From: UBA1930 sp943371535
GTDB lineage: Bacteria > Bacteroidota > Bacteroidia > Chitinophagales > Chitinophagaceae
Assembly: GCA_943371535.1 (NCBI GenBank)
Contig: CALRVE020000018.1
Coordinates: 1 to 64,000, forward strand
DNA length: 64,000 nt
Direction: 5' to 3'
Each line of letters begins with the position of its first letter. The first letter of the stretch is position 1. The notes under the pieces are model-generated. The model was not told where the DNA came from, searched no databases, and saw only the letters and a list, made by a program, of their open reading frames with translations. Positions 1 through 8,752 of this stretch are shown piece after piece. Made by a program: the position numbers and the translations under genes.

Positions 1-2
1 GC

Positions 3-734
3 AAATTGATGAATTTAGTTGATGAAACAAGTGCAAGTGCAAGTGAAGTATTAGCAGGTGCTTTGCAAGATTGGGATAGAGCAACCATTATTGGTAGAAG
101 AACCTTTGGTAAAGGTTTGGTTCAACAGCAGTTTGGTTTGAGCAATGGTGGAGCATTAAGGTTAACGATTTCTAGATATTATTCTCCATTGGGTAGAAAT
201 ATTCAAAAACCATACAGCAATAAGTCTCGTAAAGAATATGAAGAAGAATTATTAGAACGGTATAATGATGGTGAATTGGTGAAAGGCGATTCTTTAAAAA
301 ATGCAGGTACAAGCTTTAAAACGCCTGCAGGTAGAACAGTTTATGGTGGTGGAGGAATTACACCAGATATTTTTGTGTCGGCTGATACCAATTTTATGAC
401 TAAAGAAGTAAACACTTTGTTTAGAAAAAATACTATGAGCAAATTTGTATATAATTACTTTATAGAAAATAGGAGTTATTTTAATGAGATAAAAACCCCT
501 AAAGATGCTGTTAATCAGTTTGTTGTAAATGAGAATGATTGGAGTAAGTTGGTTATTTTTGCAGCAAAGGACAGTGTTCAATTAAACAATATTGCTACCG
601 TATCAAGAACATACATTATGCAGCAATTTAAAAGCTTACTAATTAAGCAACTGTTTAGAAATCAAGGTTATTTTGAAGCAATGAATATTACTGATAGTGT
701 TGTACAAAAAGCAATTATTGAATTAAAAAAATAG
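3..734 (+). CDS. S41 C-terminal processing peptidase, 3' part only
   Basis: The frame is already open at the left edge, so the true start and the N-terminal half (including any PDZ domain) lie outside the window. The visible part has the S41 protease core. It begins with a hydrophobic strand ending VDE, followed by SASASEV and, 25 residues after the central Ser, the Lys of TFGKG. This matches the Ser-Lys spacing of E. coli Tsp (Prc), and an Asp lies 11 residues after the Ser, where Tsp also has one. These proteases are exported and cleave proteins from the C-terminal end in the envelope. The last 130 residues are a family-specific tail with no recognised motif. Family assignment is firm; the substrate is unknown. 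Confidence 0.9.
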   Translation, partial: KLMNLVDETSASASEVLAGALQDWDRATIIGRRTFGKGLVQQQFGLSNGGALRLTISRYYSPLGRNIQKPYSNKSRKEYEEELLERYNDGELVKGDSLKNAGTSFKTPAGRTVYGGGGITPDIFVSADTNFMTKEVNTLFRKNTMSKFVYNYFIENRSYFNEIKTPKDAVNQFVVNENDWSKLVIFAAKDSVQLNNIATVSRTYIMQQFKSLLIKQLFRNQGYFEAMNITDSVVQKAIIELKK

Positions 735-858
735 AGTTTTGATATAGCTCTTTCAATGTATTCTAGGTAGAAAATTATGCTTATTAAATACTAATCTGTA
801 ACATTGTACAGCTTTTTTGCAATTATTTGCATCTAAGCTTAAGTATAGAGTAAATAAA

Positions 859-1089
859 ATGGAGAAAATTTATATTCTTAAAAAGAAAAAGCTAATGTAT
901 GGACCTTATTCTTTAGATTATATCAAAGAAAAAGGTATAAAAATCAATGATTTAGTTTGGTATGATGGTTTAAAAGATTGGATAAGTCCAAGTGAAGTAG
1001 ATTTTTTACAACCATTTTTGTCAAATGAAATCAGCACTGATAACAATAAAAAAAATCTTTTACAAAAAGTAATAGGGTTTTTAAAGTAG
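859..1089 (+). CDS. Small GYF_2 (DUF4339)-like protein
   Basis: A 76-residue protein of the GYF_2 type. It has a short beta strand (YILKKKKLMYGPYS), then a helix and the hallmark LVWYDGLKDWISPSEV, in which W-Y-D/G-L-x-x-W is the usual signature. The frame runs back to a TTG at 817, but the ATG at 859 starts exactly at the domain and is preferred. GYF_2 domains are small interaction modules, often fused to membrane proteins in Bacteroidota. This one stands alone with a Lys-rich tail and no signal peptide or membrane segment, so it is probably cytoplasmic. Partner and role are unknown. Confidence 0.7.
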   Translation: MEKIYILKKKKLMYGPYSLDYIKEKGIKINDLVWYDGLKDWISPSEVDFLQPFLSNEISTDNNKKNLLQKVIGFLK

Positions 1090-1292
1090 TAGCTTTTATC
1101 CCCCCTTTATAACTTATACAAATCCAATATTTAATTTGAAAAATTGAGAACTCATCAACATATTTTTTCAAGACTATGTTTTTTATATAAAGATTGTAAC
1201 ATTTATATTGCTACAACTAATTGTTTGAGATTTTGCATTAAAAATAAAACCCATAGTTTTGCAACGAATTAAAAAGCTTTAAAAGCAATTGA

Positions 1293-1658
1293 ATGTTTAA
1301 AAAAATTAAAACACTATTTTTATTTATTATACTTTTTGTAAGTTGTTTATGCTACCAAGCAATTGCACAAAATAACAACACAAATACTTTACAACCAGAC
1401 TTAGGAGGAAGTGGGGCAAGTGGCATGGGTGGCGTAGCAACAGAGCCAGCAACTTTTGATCCTGGCCCAGTTGATGGAAATTCAAATGACCCATTAGACC
1501 CTGCATCTAATCCAGGTGGTCCTGGAGGAGATATTGACGATTTAGGTGAAATACCTTTAGATAGTGGGGTATCGATTCTTTTAATACTTGGTTTATTAGG
1601 TGGATTAGCTGTAATGAATGCACGAAAAGAACAAAAATCAGGTTCTGAATTTTCATAA
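1293..1658 (+). CDS. Small exported protein with PID-CTERM-like C-terminal sorting tail (paralogue 1)
   Basis: A 121-residue protein. An N-terminal signal peptide (Lys-rich start, hydrophobic stretch, probable cleavage after AIAQ) leads into a 60-residue low-complexity stretch rich in Gly, Pro, Asp and Asn. The end is tripartite: the motif EIPLDSGV, a hydrophobic helix of about 17 residues, then a basic stretch (NARKEQK). That layout is that of sorting signals such as PEP-CTERM, and it resembles the PID-CTERM signals of Bacteroidota. It shares FDPGPVD and GGPGGDIDDLGEIPLDSGV with the protein at 5251-5628, so the two are clear paralogues on either side of the T9SS cargo. The processing enzyme is not in the window. 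The function of the mature peptide is unknown. Confidence 0.7.
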   Translation: MFKKIKTLFLFIILFVSCLCYQAIAQNNNTNTLQPDLGGSGASGMGGVATEPATFDPGPVDGNSNDPLDPASNPGGPGGDIDDLGEIPLDSGVSILLILGLLGGLAVMNARKEQKSGSEFS

Positions 1659-1667
1659 AGCAAAGAA

Positions 1668-1689
1668 TAAACTAATTATTCTTAGTTTA
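1668..1689 (+). terminator. Weak AT-rich hairpin after paralogue 1
   Basis: TAAACTAA and TTAGTTTA form a perfect 8-bp stem with a 6-base loop 9 bases after the stop codon. The stem is almost all A/T and no clean T run follows, so terminator function is doubtful. Confidence 0.3.
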
Positions 1690-2054
1690 CAGATATATCT
1701 TATTTCTCCACTTTTTTTCTGACAGTTCTACCACATAATCCCCATTTTAAAGGGAATGTTTATAACTCCTCAAGGCAAAAATTACCTTATTGTATTAATT
1801 TTACATAAATTATAATAGAAAAATCATATAAAAATTGTACTATTGCAATTGTTTAGTTTTCTTGTTTTGTTTAATGAATAACAATTATTTGAATTTACAA
1901 CGATGAACTTTTAATGAAGCAGCAATAAAGACAGCAAAAGCATCGTTAACCTCAACAAGAAAATTGACTATTTACTCCCCCTATTGAATGCTTGATATAC
2001 GGTTAAGTATAGGTTGACACTTATACAACTAATTAAAAAACTTAATACTGTTTT
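1690..2054. other. Intergenic region before the large T9SS cargo
   Basis: About 365 AT-rich bases with no reading frame worth calling and no strong repeat. It probably holds the promoter and leader of the 1048-residue cargo, but I could not pick a convincing TAnnTTTG box close to the start. Confidence 0.4.
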
Positions 2055-5000
2055 ATGATAAAAATTTTAAAACTCCTTGTTTTACTAATACTTATTTTTG
2101 GAGTTGAACAAACAGTTCTTGCACAAGGAGCAACCTATTATTCTAACGCAAGTGGCGAAGCCTTGGATCTTGAAAATTGGGATGATGTTGGAGATGGAAC
2201 TGGGGCAAATCCTCCAAGTTTCGAAGAGGGAGATTTATTTATTATTACTGACGGATTTCACATGACTGTTTCTACTGGTACTTGGGTTGTAAATGCCCCA
2301 GATGGTATTTGTGGAATTCAAATAGAAATAAACGCTAGTCTAACCGTAGCAGCAACAAGAAATATTAGTATTCCAGGAGATGGCTCTTTTATTCTTAATG
2401 GAGATTACATTCACAATAGTGCTTTGGTTATGGATAGAGATATTTTTGATAATCCAAGTATTGCTGCAGGTTCTACAATTACCCTTGGTGCTAATCAAAC
2501 TTGGAACGCATTATATCCTAACCTAGTTTTTGCTAATCTAATATTAAACACAGGTGTTACAGCTACCTGTCAACGTCAAATTAATATTGATGGTAATCTA
2601 ACACTTAATGGATCTGCTTTGTTAACCATAACAGCGAATGTAAACTTAGTCAATGTTTCAGGATTTACGAATCAATATGGTACTGGAACTGTCAGAACTG
2701 TTGGTACTTCAGGGGCAGCACTACCCTCAAATGTAACTTGGGAGGGTACGGTACATTTGAATGCTGGTGCTACTGCCGCACAAACTTTGCCAGCTGGAAC
2801 TTATAACAATGTTATTACAAGAACCACATCATCCGGAAGTAATACCCTGAGTGGTTCAATTTCCATAGCTGGAACATTTACTGCAAATTCTGGTAATTAT
2901 GTAACAACTGGTTCTACAATCAATTATAATGGATCTGCTGCACAAAATATTCCTGCTCCAATAACCGCTTACAACAATCTTACCATTTCTAATGCTGGCA
3001 CAAAAACCATGAATGGCAACATTCAAGTAAATGGTACACTTACTGTCTCTAATGCAGCAGGTATATTGGCTATTAATGGTAACACTTTAACCTTACAAAG
3101 TGCAACAAGTATGACAGGTAGTTTAGCTGGTTCTTCTACCTCTAATTTAATTGTAGGGGGCACTGCAGGAGGTAATGCAACATTACGTTTTAATGCAGCT
3201 GTAACTGATTCATTATTGAATAACTTAACTTTAAACAGAACAGGTGCAAGTGCAGGTATCACATTAGGCAGTAATGTAGCAATTACCAATTTACTTTCGA
3301 TTACCAATGGTACTTTTATTGTAAATAGTAGAATAGTAACATTAAAGTCTACTTCAATTGCCAATACTGCTCAACTTGCAGAAGTTACTGGTACTTTGGA
3401 TTTTAGCAGTGGTGGTAGTTTTACAACTGAACGCTTTATACCTCAAGGTAATAGAGCTTATAGAGATTTTGGGCCAGGTGTAAATACGGCAAGTGGTGTA
3501 AACTTTTTTGAAACTTGGCAAGAAAGTGCTTCATCTACTCCAAATAGAGGAATTCATATTACAGGCTTATCTGGTGTTTCGCCAGGTGGAAATGATGCAA
3601 CAACAGGAATGGACTTAACAACAACTGGAGCAAGATCTTTATTTACTTACGTGAATGGTGTTTGGTCTTCTGGAGTTTCAAATACAAAAACAACTAAGCC
3701 TGAAGTGTATCAAGGTTATAGAGCTTTTGTAAGAGGTGATAGAACTGTCAATTTATATACTTCACAATCATCTATGAATGCGGCAACTGTGATTCGTGCA
3801 AATGGTACACCAATATCAGGTACAGTAACTTATACAACTAGTGGAATAACTAATAGTGTATTAAGTTCATCTTACAGCTTAAATATTAATAATACCGCTA
3901 ACGATTATAGTTTAATTGCCAATCCTTATTTATGTGCAATTGATTGGAGTTTAGTATCTAGAACTAATATTTCAGCAAGCTATACTGTTTTCGATCCTAC
4001 AATTGGTACAAACGGAGCATATGTCACTTGTAATACAGCTGGTGTTAACAGCAATGGTGCTTCAGATGTAGATCAATACATTCAATCAGGACAAGCATTC
4101 TTTGTTCAAACAACAGCTCCTAGTCCACAATTGGTTATCTCAGAAAGCAATAAAAACACAGCCAATAAAACCAATGTGTTTAGAACAGCAAACACACCAA
4201 TTAACAAATTATCGTTTGGTTTATTAAGACAAATTTCTGGTGTTGGTTTAAGAAATGTTGATGGTTGTGTGGCAGTATTTAATGAGAACGAAACCAATGA
4301 TATAGATGATGCAGATGCTAGAAAGCTATCCAACACTACAGAAAATATTTCAATATTAAAAAATGCAACTAATTTAAGTATTGAAACCAAGGCTTTACCA
4401 AATGATAGCGATACAATGTATTTACGTTTATGGCAGTTGGCCAATAATGCTAGTTATACTTTTAGTGTAAATACAAGAAATTTTTCTACCAATAAATTAG
4501 CCTATTTGGTTGATGCAGTTACTAATACTGAGCGTTTACTAAAATCTAATGATACAACCAATGTTACGTTTACAGCATTAACAGCAAATGCTGCTGTGAA
4601 TGCCAATCGTTTTAAAATAGTTTTCCGCAATAACGCAGCATTGCCTCTATCTACTATTAATCTTCAAACTGTAGCTAAGAATAATGGAATAGATGTGAAT
4701 TGGCAAACAACAAACGAAATTGAGCTAAAATCTTATGAAGTTGAGCGTTCTATCGATGCTGCTAATTTTATTCAACAAGCATCAGTAGTTGCAAAAAATG
4801 AATCAAACAATAGTTATAACTATTTTGATGCAAACATTAAAAGTGGTTTATGGTATTATAGAATTAAAATCATAAATAAAGATGGTTCTTCTAAATACAC
4901 AAATACAATTGCCATTAATTTGAATGCTAAGGGTGCCGATTTGATTGTTTATCCTAATCCAGTTAAAGGCAAAACCTTTACTGTTCAATTAGCAACTATA

Positions 5001-5201
5001 GAAAAAGGTAATTACAGTATTCAATTATTTAATCAAAGTGGTCAGTTAATGTTACAAAAATCAACCTTATTACAAGCATCATCAAATGCTTCTATAGTTG
5101 TAGATTTTAAACAACAGCAATTACCAATTGGTAATTATTCAATAGTATTAACCAATGAAAGCGGAATGAAGTTAGTAAAGCAAATTATGATAGCTGAATA
5201 A
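2055..5201 (+). CDS. Large T9SS-exported surface protein with C-terminal sorting domain
   Basis: A 1048-residue protein with a signal peptide (cleavage likely after VLAQ). Residues about 30-430 are Ser/Thr/Asn/Gly-rich and strongly repetitive, with patterns such as NGTLTVSNA and LTNGTF that look like stacked beta strands of an adhesin or beta-helix. The middle part (about 450-860) resembles the secreted Bacteroidota proteins that carry a NDYSLIANPYLCAIDW segment. Residues about 890-960 form a fibronectin-III-like module (VNWQTTNEIELKSYEVERS). The last 85 residues, from IVYPNPVKG to VKQIMIAE, are a type A T9SS sorting domain. It should cross the outer membrane and be attached at the surface or released. 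It lies 50 bp before the second tail-anchored paralogue. The ligand is unknown. Confidence 0.85.
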   Translation: MIKILKLLVLLILIFGVEQTVLAQGATYYSNASGEALDLENWDDVGDGTGANPPSFEEGDLFIITDGFHMTVSTGTWVVNAPDGICGIQIEINASLTVAATRNISIPGDGSFILNGDYIHNSALVMDRDIFDNPSIAAGSTITLGANQTWNALYPNLVFANLILNTGVTATCQRQINIDGNLTLNGSALLTITANVNLVNVSGFTNQYGTGTVRTVGTSGAALPSNVTWEGTVHLNAGATAAQTLPAGTYNNVITRTTSSGSNTLSGSISIAGTFTANSGNYVTTGSTINYNGSAAQNIPAPITAYNNLTISNAGTKTMNGNIQVNGTLTVSNAAGILAINGNTLTLQSATSMTGSLAGSSTSNLIVGGTAGGNATLRFNAAVTDSLLNNLTLNRTGASAGITLGSNVAITNLLSITNGTFIVNSRIVTLKSTSIANTAQLAEVTGTLDFSSGGSFTTERFIPQGNRAYRDFGPGVNTASGVNFFETWQESASSTPNRGIHITGLSGVSPGGNDATTGMDLTTTGARSLFTYVNGVWSSGVSNTKTTKPEVYQGYRAFVRGDRTVNLYTSQSSMNAATVIRANGTPISGTVTYTTSGITNSVLSSSYSLNINNTANDYSLIANPYLCAIDWSLVSRTNISASYTVFDPTIGTNGAYVTCNTAGVNSNGASDVDQYIQSGQAFFVQTTAPSPQLVISESNKNTANKTNVFRTANTPINKLSFGLLRQISGVGLRNVDGCVAVFNENETNDIDDADARKLSNTTENISILKNATNLSIETKALPNDSDTMYLRLWQLANNASYTFSVNTRNFSTNKLAYLVDAVTNTERLLKSNDTTNVTFTALTANAAVNANRFKIVFRNNAALPLSTINLQTVAKNNGIDVNWQTTNEIELKSYEVERSIDAANFIQQASVVAKNESNNSYNYFDANIKSGLWYYRIKIINKDGSSKYTNTIAINLNAKGADLIVYPNPVKGKTFTVQLATIEKGNYSIQLFNQSGQLMLQKSTLLQASSNASIVVDFKQQQLPIGNYSIVLTNESGMKLVKQIMIAE

Positions 5202-5250
5202 TATTCTCATTCAAACAACCCAATTCTAAGTTTAACTCGTATAATACAAC

Positions 5251-5628
5251 ATGAAGCATTTAATTAAAATAGGTTCAATTTTATTCTTTAGTATTTCATT
5301 AGTAGTTTTTAATTACTCAATAACAGTAGCACAATTTGGAAGAAATAGCAATAATACTTTACAAGGCGATAATGGCGAAAGTGGTACAATATTTAATAAT
5401 GGGGGGGCAATAGACCAACCAGGTTCTTTCGACCCGGGGCCTGTTGACCCAAATAATCCAGATCCATTTGAACCTGAAACAGATCCAGGTGGTCCAGGTG
5501 GTGATATAGATGATTTAGGTGAAATCCCACTTGATTCTGGTGTTGCCTTTCTAATTGCTATTGGCCTAGTTGCGGGATTTGTTCAAACCAAAAAAAATAA
5601 GATGCTTTTACTTAAAAAAGCAATTTGA
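5251..5628 (+). CDS. Small exported protein with PID-CTERM-like C-terminal sorting tail (paralogue 2)
   Basis: A 125-residue protein with the same plan as the one at 1293-1658: signal peptide (cleavage probably after TVAQ), a low-complexity Gly/Asn/Asp/Pro-rich middle, then GGPGGDIDDLGEIPLDSGV, a hydrophobic helix and a Lys-rich end (KKNKMLLLKKA). FDPGPVD is also conserved between the two, while the signal peptides and middle parts have diverged. It starts 50 bp after the T9SS cargo and is followed by a strong terminator, so both are probably co-transcribed. A structural surface component or a small tail-processed secreted peptide is possible, but no function is recognised. Confidence 0.7.
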   Translation: MKHLIKIGSILFFSISLVVFNYSITVAQFGRNSNNTLQGDNGESGTIFNNGGAIDQPGSFDPGPVDPNNPDPFEPETDPGGPGGDIDDLGEIPLDSGVAFLIAIGLVAGFVQTKKNKMLLLKKAI

Positions 5629-5639
5629 AATCAATAACT

Positions 5640-5671
5640 AAAACCGAGTAACAAATCTTACTCGGTTTTTT
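5640..5671 (+). terminator. Rho-independent terminator of the T9SS cargo/paralogue 2 unit
   Basis: AAAACCGAGTAA and TTACTCGGTTTT form a perfect 12-bp stem with a 6-base loop, followed by TTTATTTT. It starts 12 bases after the stop codon. Confidence 0.9.
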
Positions 5672-5810
5672 ATTTTCTATAAAATCCTTAATGTCAAATT
5701 CGTGAAAAAATTGGTTTATTAGCTATTCTTTTCCACAAAACTCAGCTTTGCATTCTTTTTGATGCACCTAAACCATCAAAGCGTTATTTTTACGCCCCAA
5801 TAGAAATTGT

Positions 5811-6791
5811 ATGCCTAAATACCCTAACAGACAATTCTTAGAATTTGAACAGCCAATTAAAGAGTTATACGAGCAAATAGAGCAAACGAAAAAGCTGGCT
5901 GAGAAAAATCCAAAAATAGATTATAGCAGCACACTGCAACAATTAGAGCAATCTATCATTGATAAACGTGTAGAAATAACCCAGCATTTAACACCTTGGC
6001 AAAGAGTTCAGCTAAGTCGTCATCCAGATAGACCTTATACACTAAAGTATATCGAAAAGATGACCACAGGTTTTCTTGAATTACATGGCGATAGAAATGT
6101 AAAAGATGATAAAGCTATGGTGGGTGGTTTTGCTGAACTTAATGGCGAAACTGTGATGTTTATTGGTCAACAAAAAGGTATCAATACCAAAACTCGTCAG
6201 TTAAGAAACTTTGGTATGGCCAATCCTGAAGGTTATAGAAAGGCATTACGTTTAATGCGTTTGGCCGAAAAGTTTAATAAACCTGTTGTTACCTTAATTG
6301 ATACGCCTGGGGCATTTCCAGGTTTAGAAGCTGAAGAACGTGGACAAGGTGAAGCTATTGCACGTAATATTTACGAAATGGTACGTTTAAAAGTGCCTAT
6401 TATTTGTGTAATTATTGGTGAAGGTGCAAGTGGTGGAGCATTGGGTATTGGTGTGGGTGATAAAATGCTGATGATGGAAAACACTTGGTACACCGTGATT
6501 TCTCCAGAGAGTTGTTCTTCCATCTTATGGCGTAGCTGGGATAAAAAAGAAACAGCTGCCGAGCAATTGCGTTTAACTGCTAACGATATGAAGGGTTTTG
6601 GCTTGGTTGATGAAATTGTAAGTGAACCAGATGGTGGTGCTCATTGGGATTATGATGATGCTGCAGAAAGATTAAAAAATTGCATCATCAATGCTTTGAA
6701 TGAGTTTAAAAATATGGATCCGCAAGAACGTATCAATAAACGAATAGAAAAGTATGAGCAAATGGGCTTCTTTGATGAAGTTGCATTGTAA
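5811..6791 (+). CDS. accA: Acetyl-CoA carboxylase carboxyltransferase subunit alpha
   Basis: A 326-residue protein, close to the usual 315-325 residues of AccA. With AccD it moves the carboxyl group from carboxybiotin on BCCP to acetyl-CoA, giving malonyl-CoA for fatty acid synthesis in the cytoplasm. The N-terminal helix pair (LEFEQPIKELYEQIEQ) and LSRHPDRPYTLKYIE are typical. The crotonase-fold core shows the family signatures TLIDTPGAFPGLEAEERGQG, GEGASGGALGIGVGD and SPESCSSILWR. ATG at 5811 follows an AT-rich leader. accD, accB and accC are not in the window. The next gene, dapA, is 163 bp downstream behind short repeats, so it is probably a separate transcript. Confidence 0.97.
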   Translation: MPKYPNRQFLEFEQPIKELYEQIEQTKKLAEKNPKIDYSSTLQQLEQSIIDKRVEITQHLTPWQRVQLSRHPDRPYTLKYIEKMTTGFLELHGDRNVKDDKAMVGGFAELNGETVMFIGQQKGINTKTRQLRNFGMANPEGYRKALRLMRLAEKFNKPVVTLIDTPGAFPGLEAEERGQGEAIARNIYEMVRLKVPIICVIIGEGASGGALGIGVGDKMLMMENTWYTVISPESCSSILWRSWDKKETAAEQLRLTANDMKGFGLVDEIVSEPDGGAHWDYDDAAERLKNCIINALNEFKNMDPQERINKRIEKYEQMGFFDEVAL

Positions 6792-6807
6792 GAATCATTG
6801 ATTTCTG

Positions 6808-6950
6808 ATTTGAAATTTCTGATTGAGGGGAACTATTATTTGGTAACCAACTTTGGAAACTTTCATCTACTACAGTGGCTTCGCACTCTTCAACTGAAGA
6901 ATAAATTTGAACATTAATTGGATCTAAATTTCAAATAAAAATTTCAAATA
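6808..6950. repeat. Short direct and inverted repeats between accA and dapA
   Basis: AAATTTCAAATA occurs twice in tandem (6926-6937 and 6939-6950), just before the dapA start. Its inverse, ATTTGAAATTT, is at 6808-6818, about 110 bp upstream, so a long stem-loop is possible. The spacer also holds TCGCACTCTTCAAC (6881-6894), an exact 14-base match to the gltB-gltD spacer at 42572-42585. Confidence 0.6.
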
Positions 6951-6954
6951 AAAA

Positions 6955-7839
6955 ATGTCTTTACGTTCTCAATTAGGTGGTACTGGAGTTGCATTAATCA
7001 CTCCTTTCAAGCAAAATAACCATGTAGATTTTAATGCTTTGGGTAAAGTAATAGATTACGTTATCGATGGTGGCGTAAACTATTTAATTACACTTGGCAC
7101 AACTGGTGAAACACCAACAATTGATAAACAAGAGAAGTTTGACATTATTCATTATACATACGAAAAAGTAAATGGTCGTGTACCAGTGGTTGTAGGTATT
7201 GGTGGCAACAATACACATAGTTTGGTAAAAGATTTAAATGAATATCCTTTAGATAAAGCAGTAGCTGTTTTAAGTGCATCGCCTTATTACAGTAAACCTT
7301 CTCAAGAAGGATTATTTCAACATTATAAAGCATTGGCAGAAGCTAGCCCTAAGCCAATTTTATTGTACAATGTACCTGGCCGTACAGGAAGAAACTTAGC
7401 AGCTGCAACAACTATGCGTCTAGCTCATGAAGTGGCTAATATTGCTGGTATTAAAGAAGCTAGTGACGATATGAATCAGGCAATGCAAATTTTACGTGAT
7501 CGCCCTGAAGATTTCTTAGTGGTAAGTGGCGATGATGCGTTGATTTTACCTCAATTAGCTTGTGGAATGGATGGCGTAATTAGTGTTGCAGCCAACGCAT
7601 TTCCAAAGGATTTTGCCGCAATGATTCAATTGGGATTGAAGGGTGATTTTGCTGCTGCGAGAAAATTACATTATCGTTTATTAGAAGCCTACGATTTATT
7701 GTTTGTAGAAAATAACCCTGCCGGCGTAAAAGGATTTATGTATGAACAAGGATTAATTGAAAATATATTACGCTTACCAGTAACGCCTTTGAGCGAAGCA
7801 ACTCAAAATCAAGTAAAAGCGTTTTTAGCTAAATATTAG
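6955..7839 (+). CDS. dapA: 4-hydroxy-tetrahydrodipicolinate synthase
   Basis: A 294-residue (beta/alpha)8 class I aldolase, the normal length for DapA. It condenses pyruvate with aspartate semialdehyde, the first committed step to diaminopimelate and lysine. GTTGE (48-52) and YNVPGRTGRN (138-147) are present, with the catalytic Tyr at 138. Schiff-base Lys167 lies in AGIKEAS. The ATG at 6955 comes directly after an A-rich run, which is normal in Bacteroidota, where Shine-Dalgarno sequences are weak. The pathway partner dapD is about 50 kb away at 58140-58955, so the route is not organised as one operon. Confidence 0.97.
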   Translation: MSLRSQLGGTGVALITPFKQNNHVDFNALGKVIDYVIDGGVNYLITLGTTGETPTIDKQEKFDIIHYTYEKVNGRVPVVVGIGGNNTHSLVKDLNEYPLDKAVAVLSASPYYSKPSQEGLFQHYKALAEASPKPILLYNVPGRTGRNLAAATTMRLAHEVANIAGIKEASDDMNQAMQILRDRPEDFLVVSGDDALILPQLACGMDGVISVAANAFPKDFAAMIQLGLKGDFAAARKLHYRLLEAYDLLFVENNPAGVKGFMYEQGLIENILRLPVTPLSEATQNQVKAFLAKY

Positions 7840-7847
7840 TTTCATTG

Positions 7848-7964
7848 TTTCACACAAAGAAACTAAGGTTACCACGTTCACAAAGAATTTTTGTAAGGAA
7901 AGGACTGAAAACATTCGATTTATAGTCTTTGTTAGCTTCGTATTCTTTGTTGCTTCGTGTGAAA
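7848..7964. repeat. Imperfect 117-bp inverted repeat between dapA and cmk
   Basis: The ends are TTTCACAC (7848-7855) and GTGTGAAA (7957-7964). Reading inward, the two arms stay similar for about 25 bases with CACAAAG/CACGAAG-type words. This looks like a degenerate extragenic repeat or a miniature element remnant. There is no coding capacity in it. Confidence 0.6.
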
Positions 7965-7976
7965 TTTTAATAAGTC

Positions 7977-8657
7977 ATGAAAAAAATTATTATAGCAATT
8001 GATGGATTTTCGTCGTGTGGTAAAAGTACAATGGCTAAACAATTAGCCAAAGAATTGAACTATGTATTTGTAGATAGTGGTGCAATGTATAGAGCCATTA
8101 CTTTATACTTTCTCAGAAACAATATTGACTTACAGGATGAACAAAAAGTGATGGATGCTTTACGTCATGTTCATTTAGATTTTGAATATGTTGAATCTAA
8201 AGGTAGTAGTGATATTTTATTGAATAATGAAAATGTAGAATCGCTTATTAGAGACATGCAAATTAGTCAGCATGTTAGTGCAGTGAGTGCTAACCAACAT
8301 GTTCGTGAATTTGCAGTAGCTCAACAACAAAAAATGGGAGATAAGAAGGGTATTGTAATGGATGGTAGAGATATAGGAACCACTGTTTTTCCTGATGCCG
8401 AATTGAAAGTTTTTGTTACTGCCGATGTTGATGTTCGTGTTGAAAGACGCTTTGCAGAGCTTGTTGCTAAAGGCGATGTAGTAAACAAAGAAGCAGTTAA
8501 AGAAAATCTTGTTTCAAGAGATTATATTGATAGCACTAGAGAGTTTAGTCCTTTAAAACAAGCTGCTGATGCAATTGTTTTAGATAACAGTAATATTACT
8601 CGGGAAGAACAACTAGCTATTGTACTAAAATGGGCACACGAAAAAATGAATGCTTAA
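7977..8657 (+). CDS. cmk: (d)CMP kinase
   Basis: A 226-residue P-loop kinase that phosphorylates CMP and dCMP with ATP in the pyrimidine nucleotide pathway. The Walker A loop GFSSCGKST is at 10-18. DSGAMYRA follows, and the CMP-binding MDGRDIGTTVFPDA and RDYIDSTREFSPL stretches, both typical of Cmk, are intact. Length and spacing agree with the bacterial enzyme. It stands alone between a repeat-bearing spacer and the exonuclease gene. rpsA, a frequent neighbour of cmk elsewhere, is not here. Confidence 0.95.
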   Translation: MKKIIIAIDGFSSCGKSTMAKQLAKELNYVFVDSGAMYRAITLYFLRNNIDLQDEQKVMDALRHVHLDFEYVESKGSSDILLNNENVESLIRDMQISQHVSAVSANQHVREFAVAQQQKMGDKKGIVMDGRDIGTTVFPDAELKVFVTADVDVRVERRFAELVAKGDVVNKEAVKENLVSRDYIDSTREFSPLKQAADAIVLDNSNITREEQLAIVLKWAHEKMNA

Positions 8658-8726
8658 TTGTTTGTATTATCTACTACAACATTCAGGTATCTGTCGATTA
8701 GTTGAGTTTTAAACCTAAATCTCCTT

Positions 8727-8734
8727 TACTTTCG
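8727..8734 (+). promoter_or_regulatory. Candidate -7 box (TACTTTCG) for the exonuclease gene
   Basis: TACTTTCG differs by one base from the Bacteroidota -7 consensus TAnnTTTG and ends 18 bases before the ATG at 8753. The same octamer precedes dapD on the other strand. No clear -33 TTG was found at the usual spacing. Confidence 0.4.
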
Positions 8735-8752
8735 CTTCACTAAAAACTTTTC

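Noticed and set aside
1352..1663. A 103-residue minus-strand frame across the first tail-anchored gene
   Set aside because: It is the shadow of a Gly/Pro-rich coding region and reads as low-complexity Pro/Ser.
6926..6950. A riboswitch or attenuator before dapA
   Set aside because: Only a short A/T tandem repeat with a distant inverse is visible; there is no lysine riboswitch core or leader peptide.
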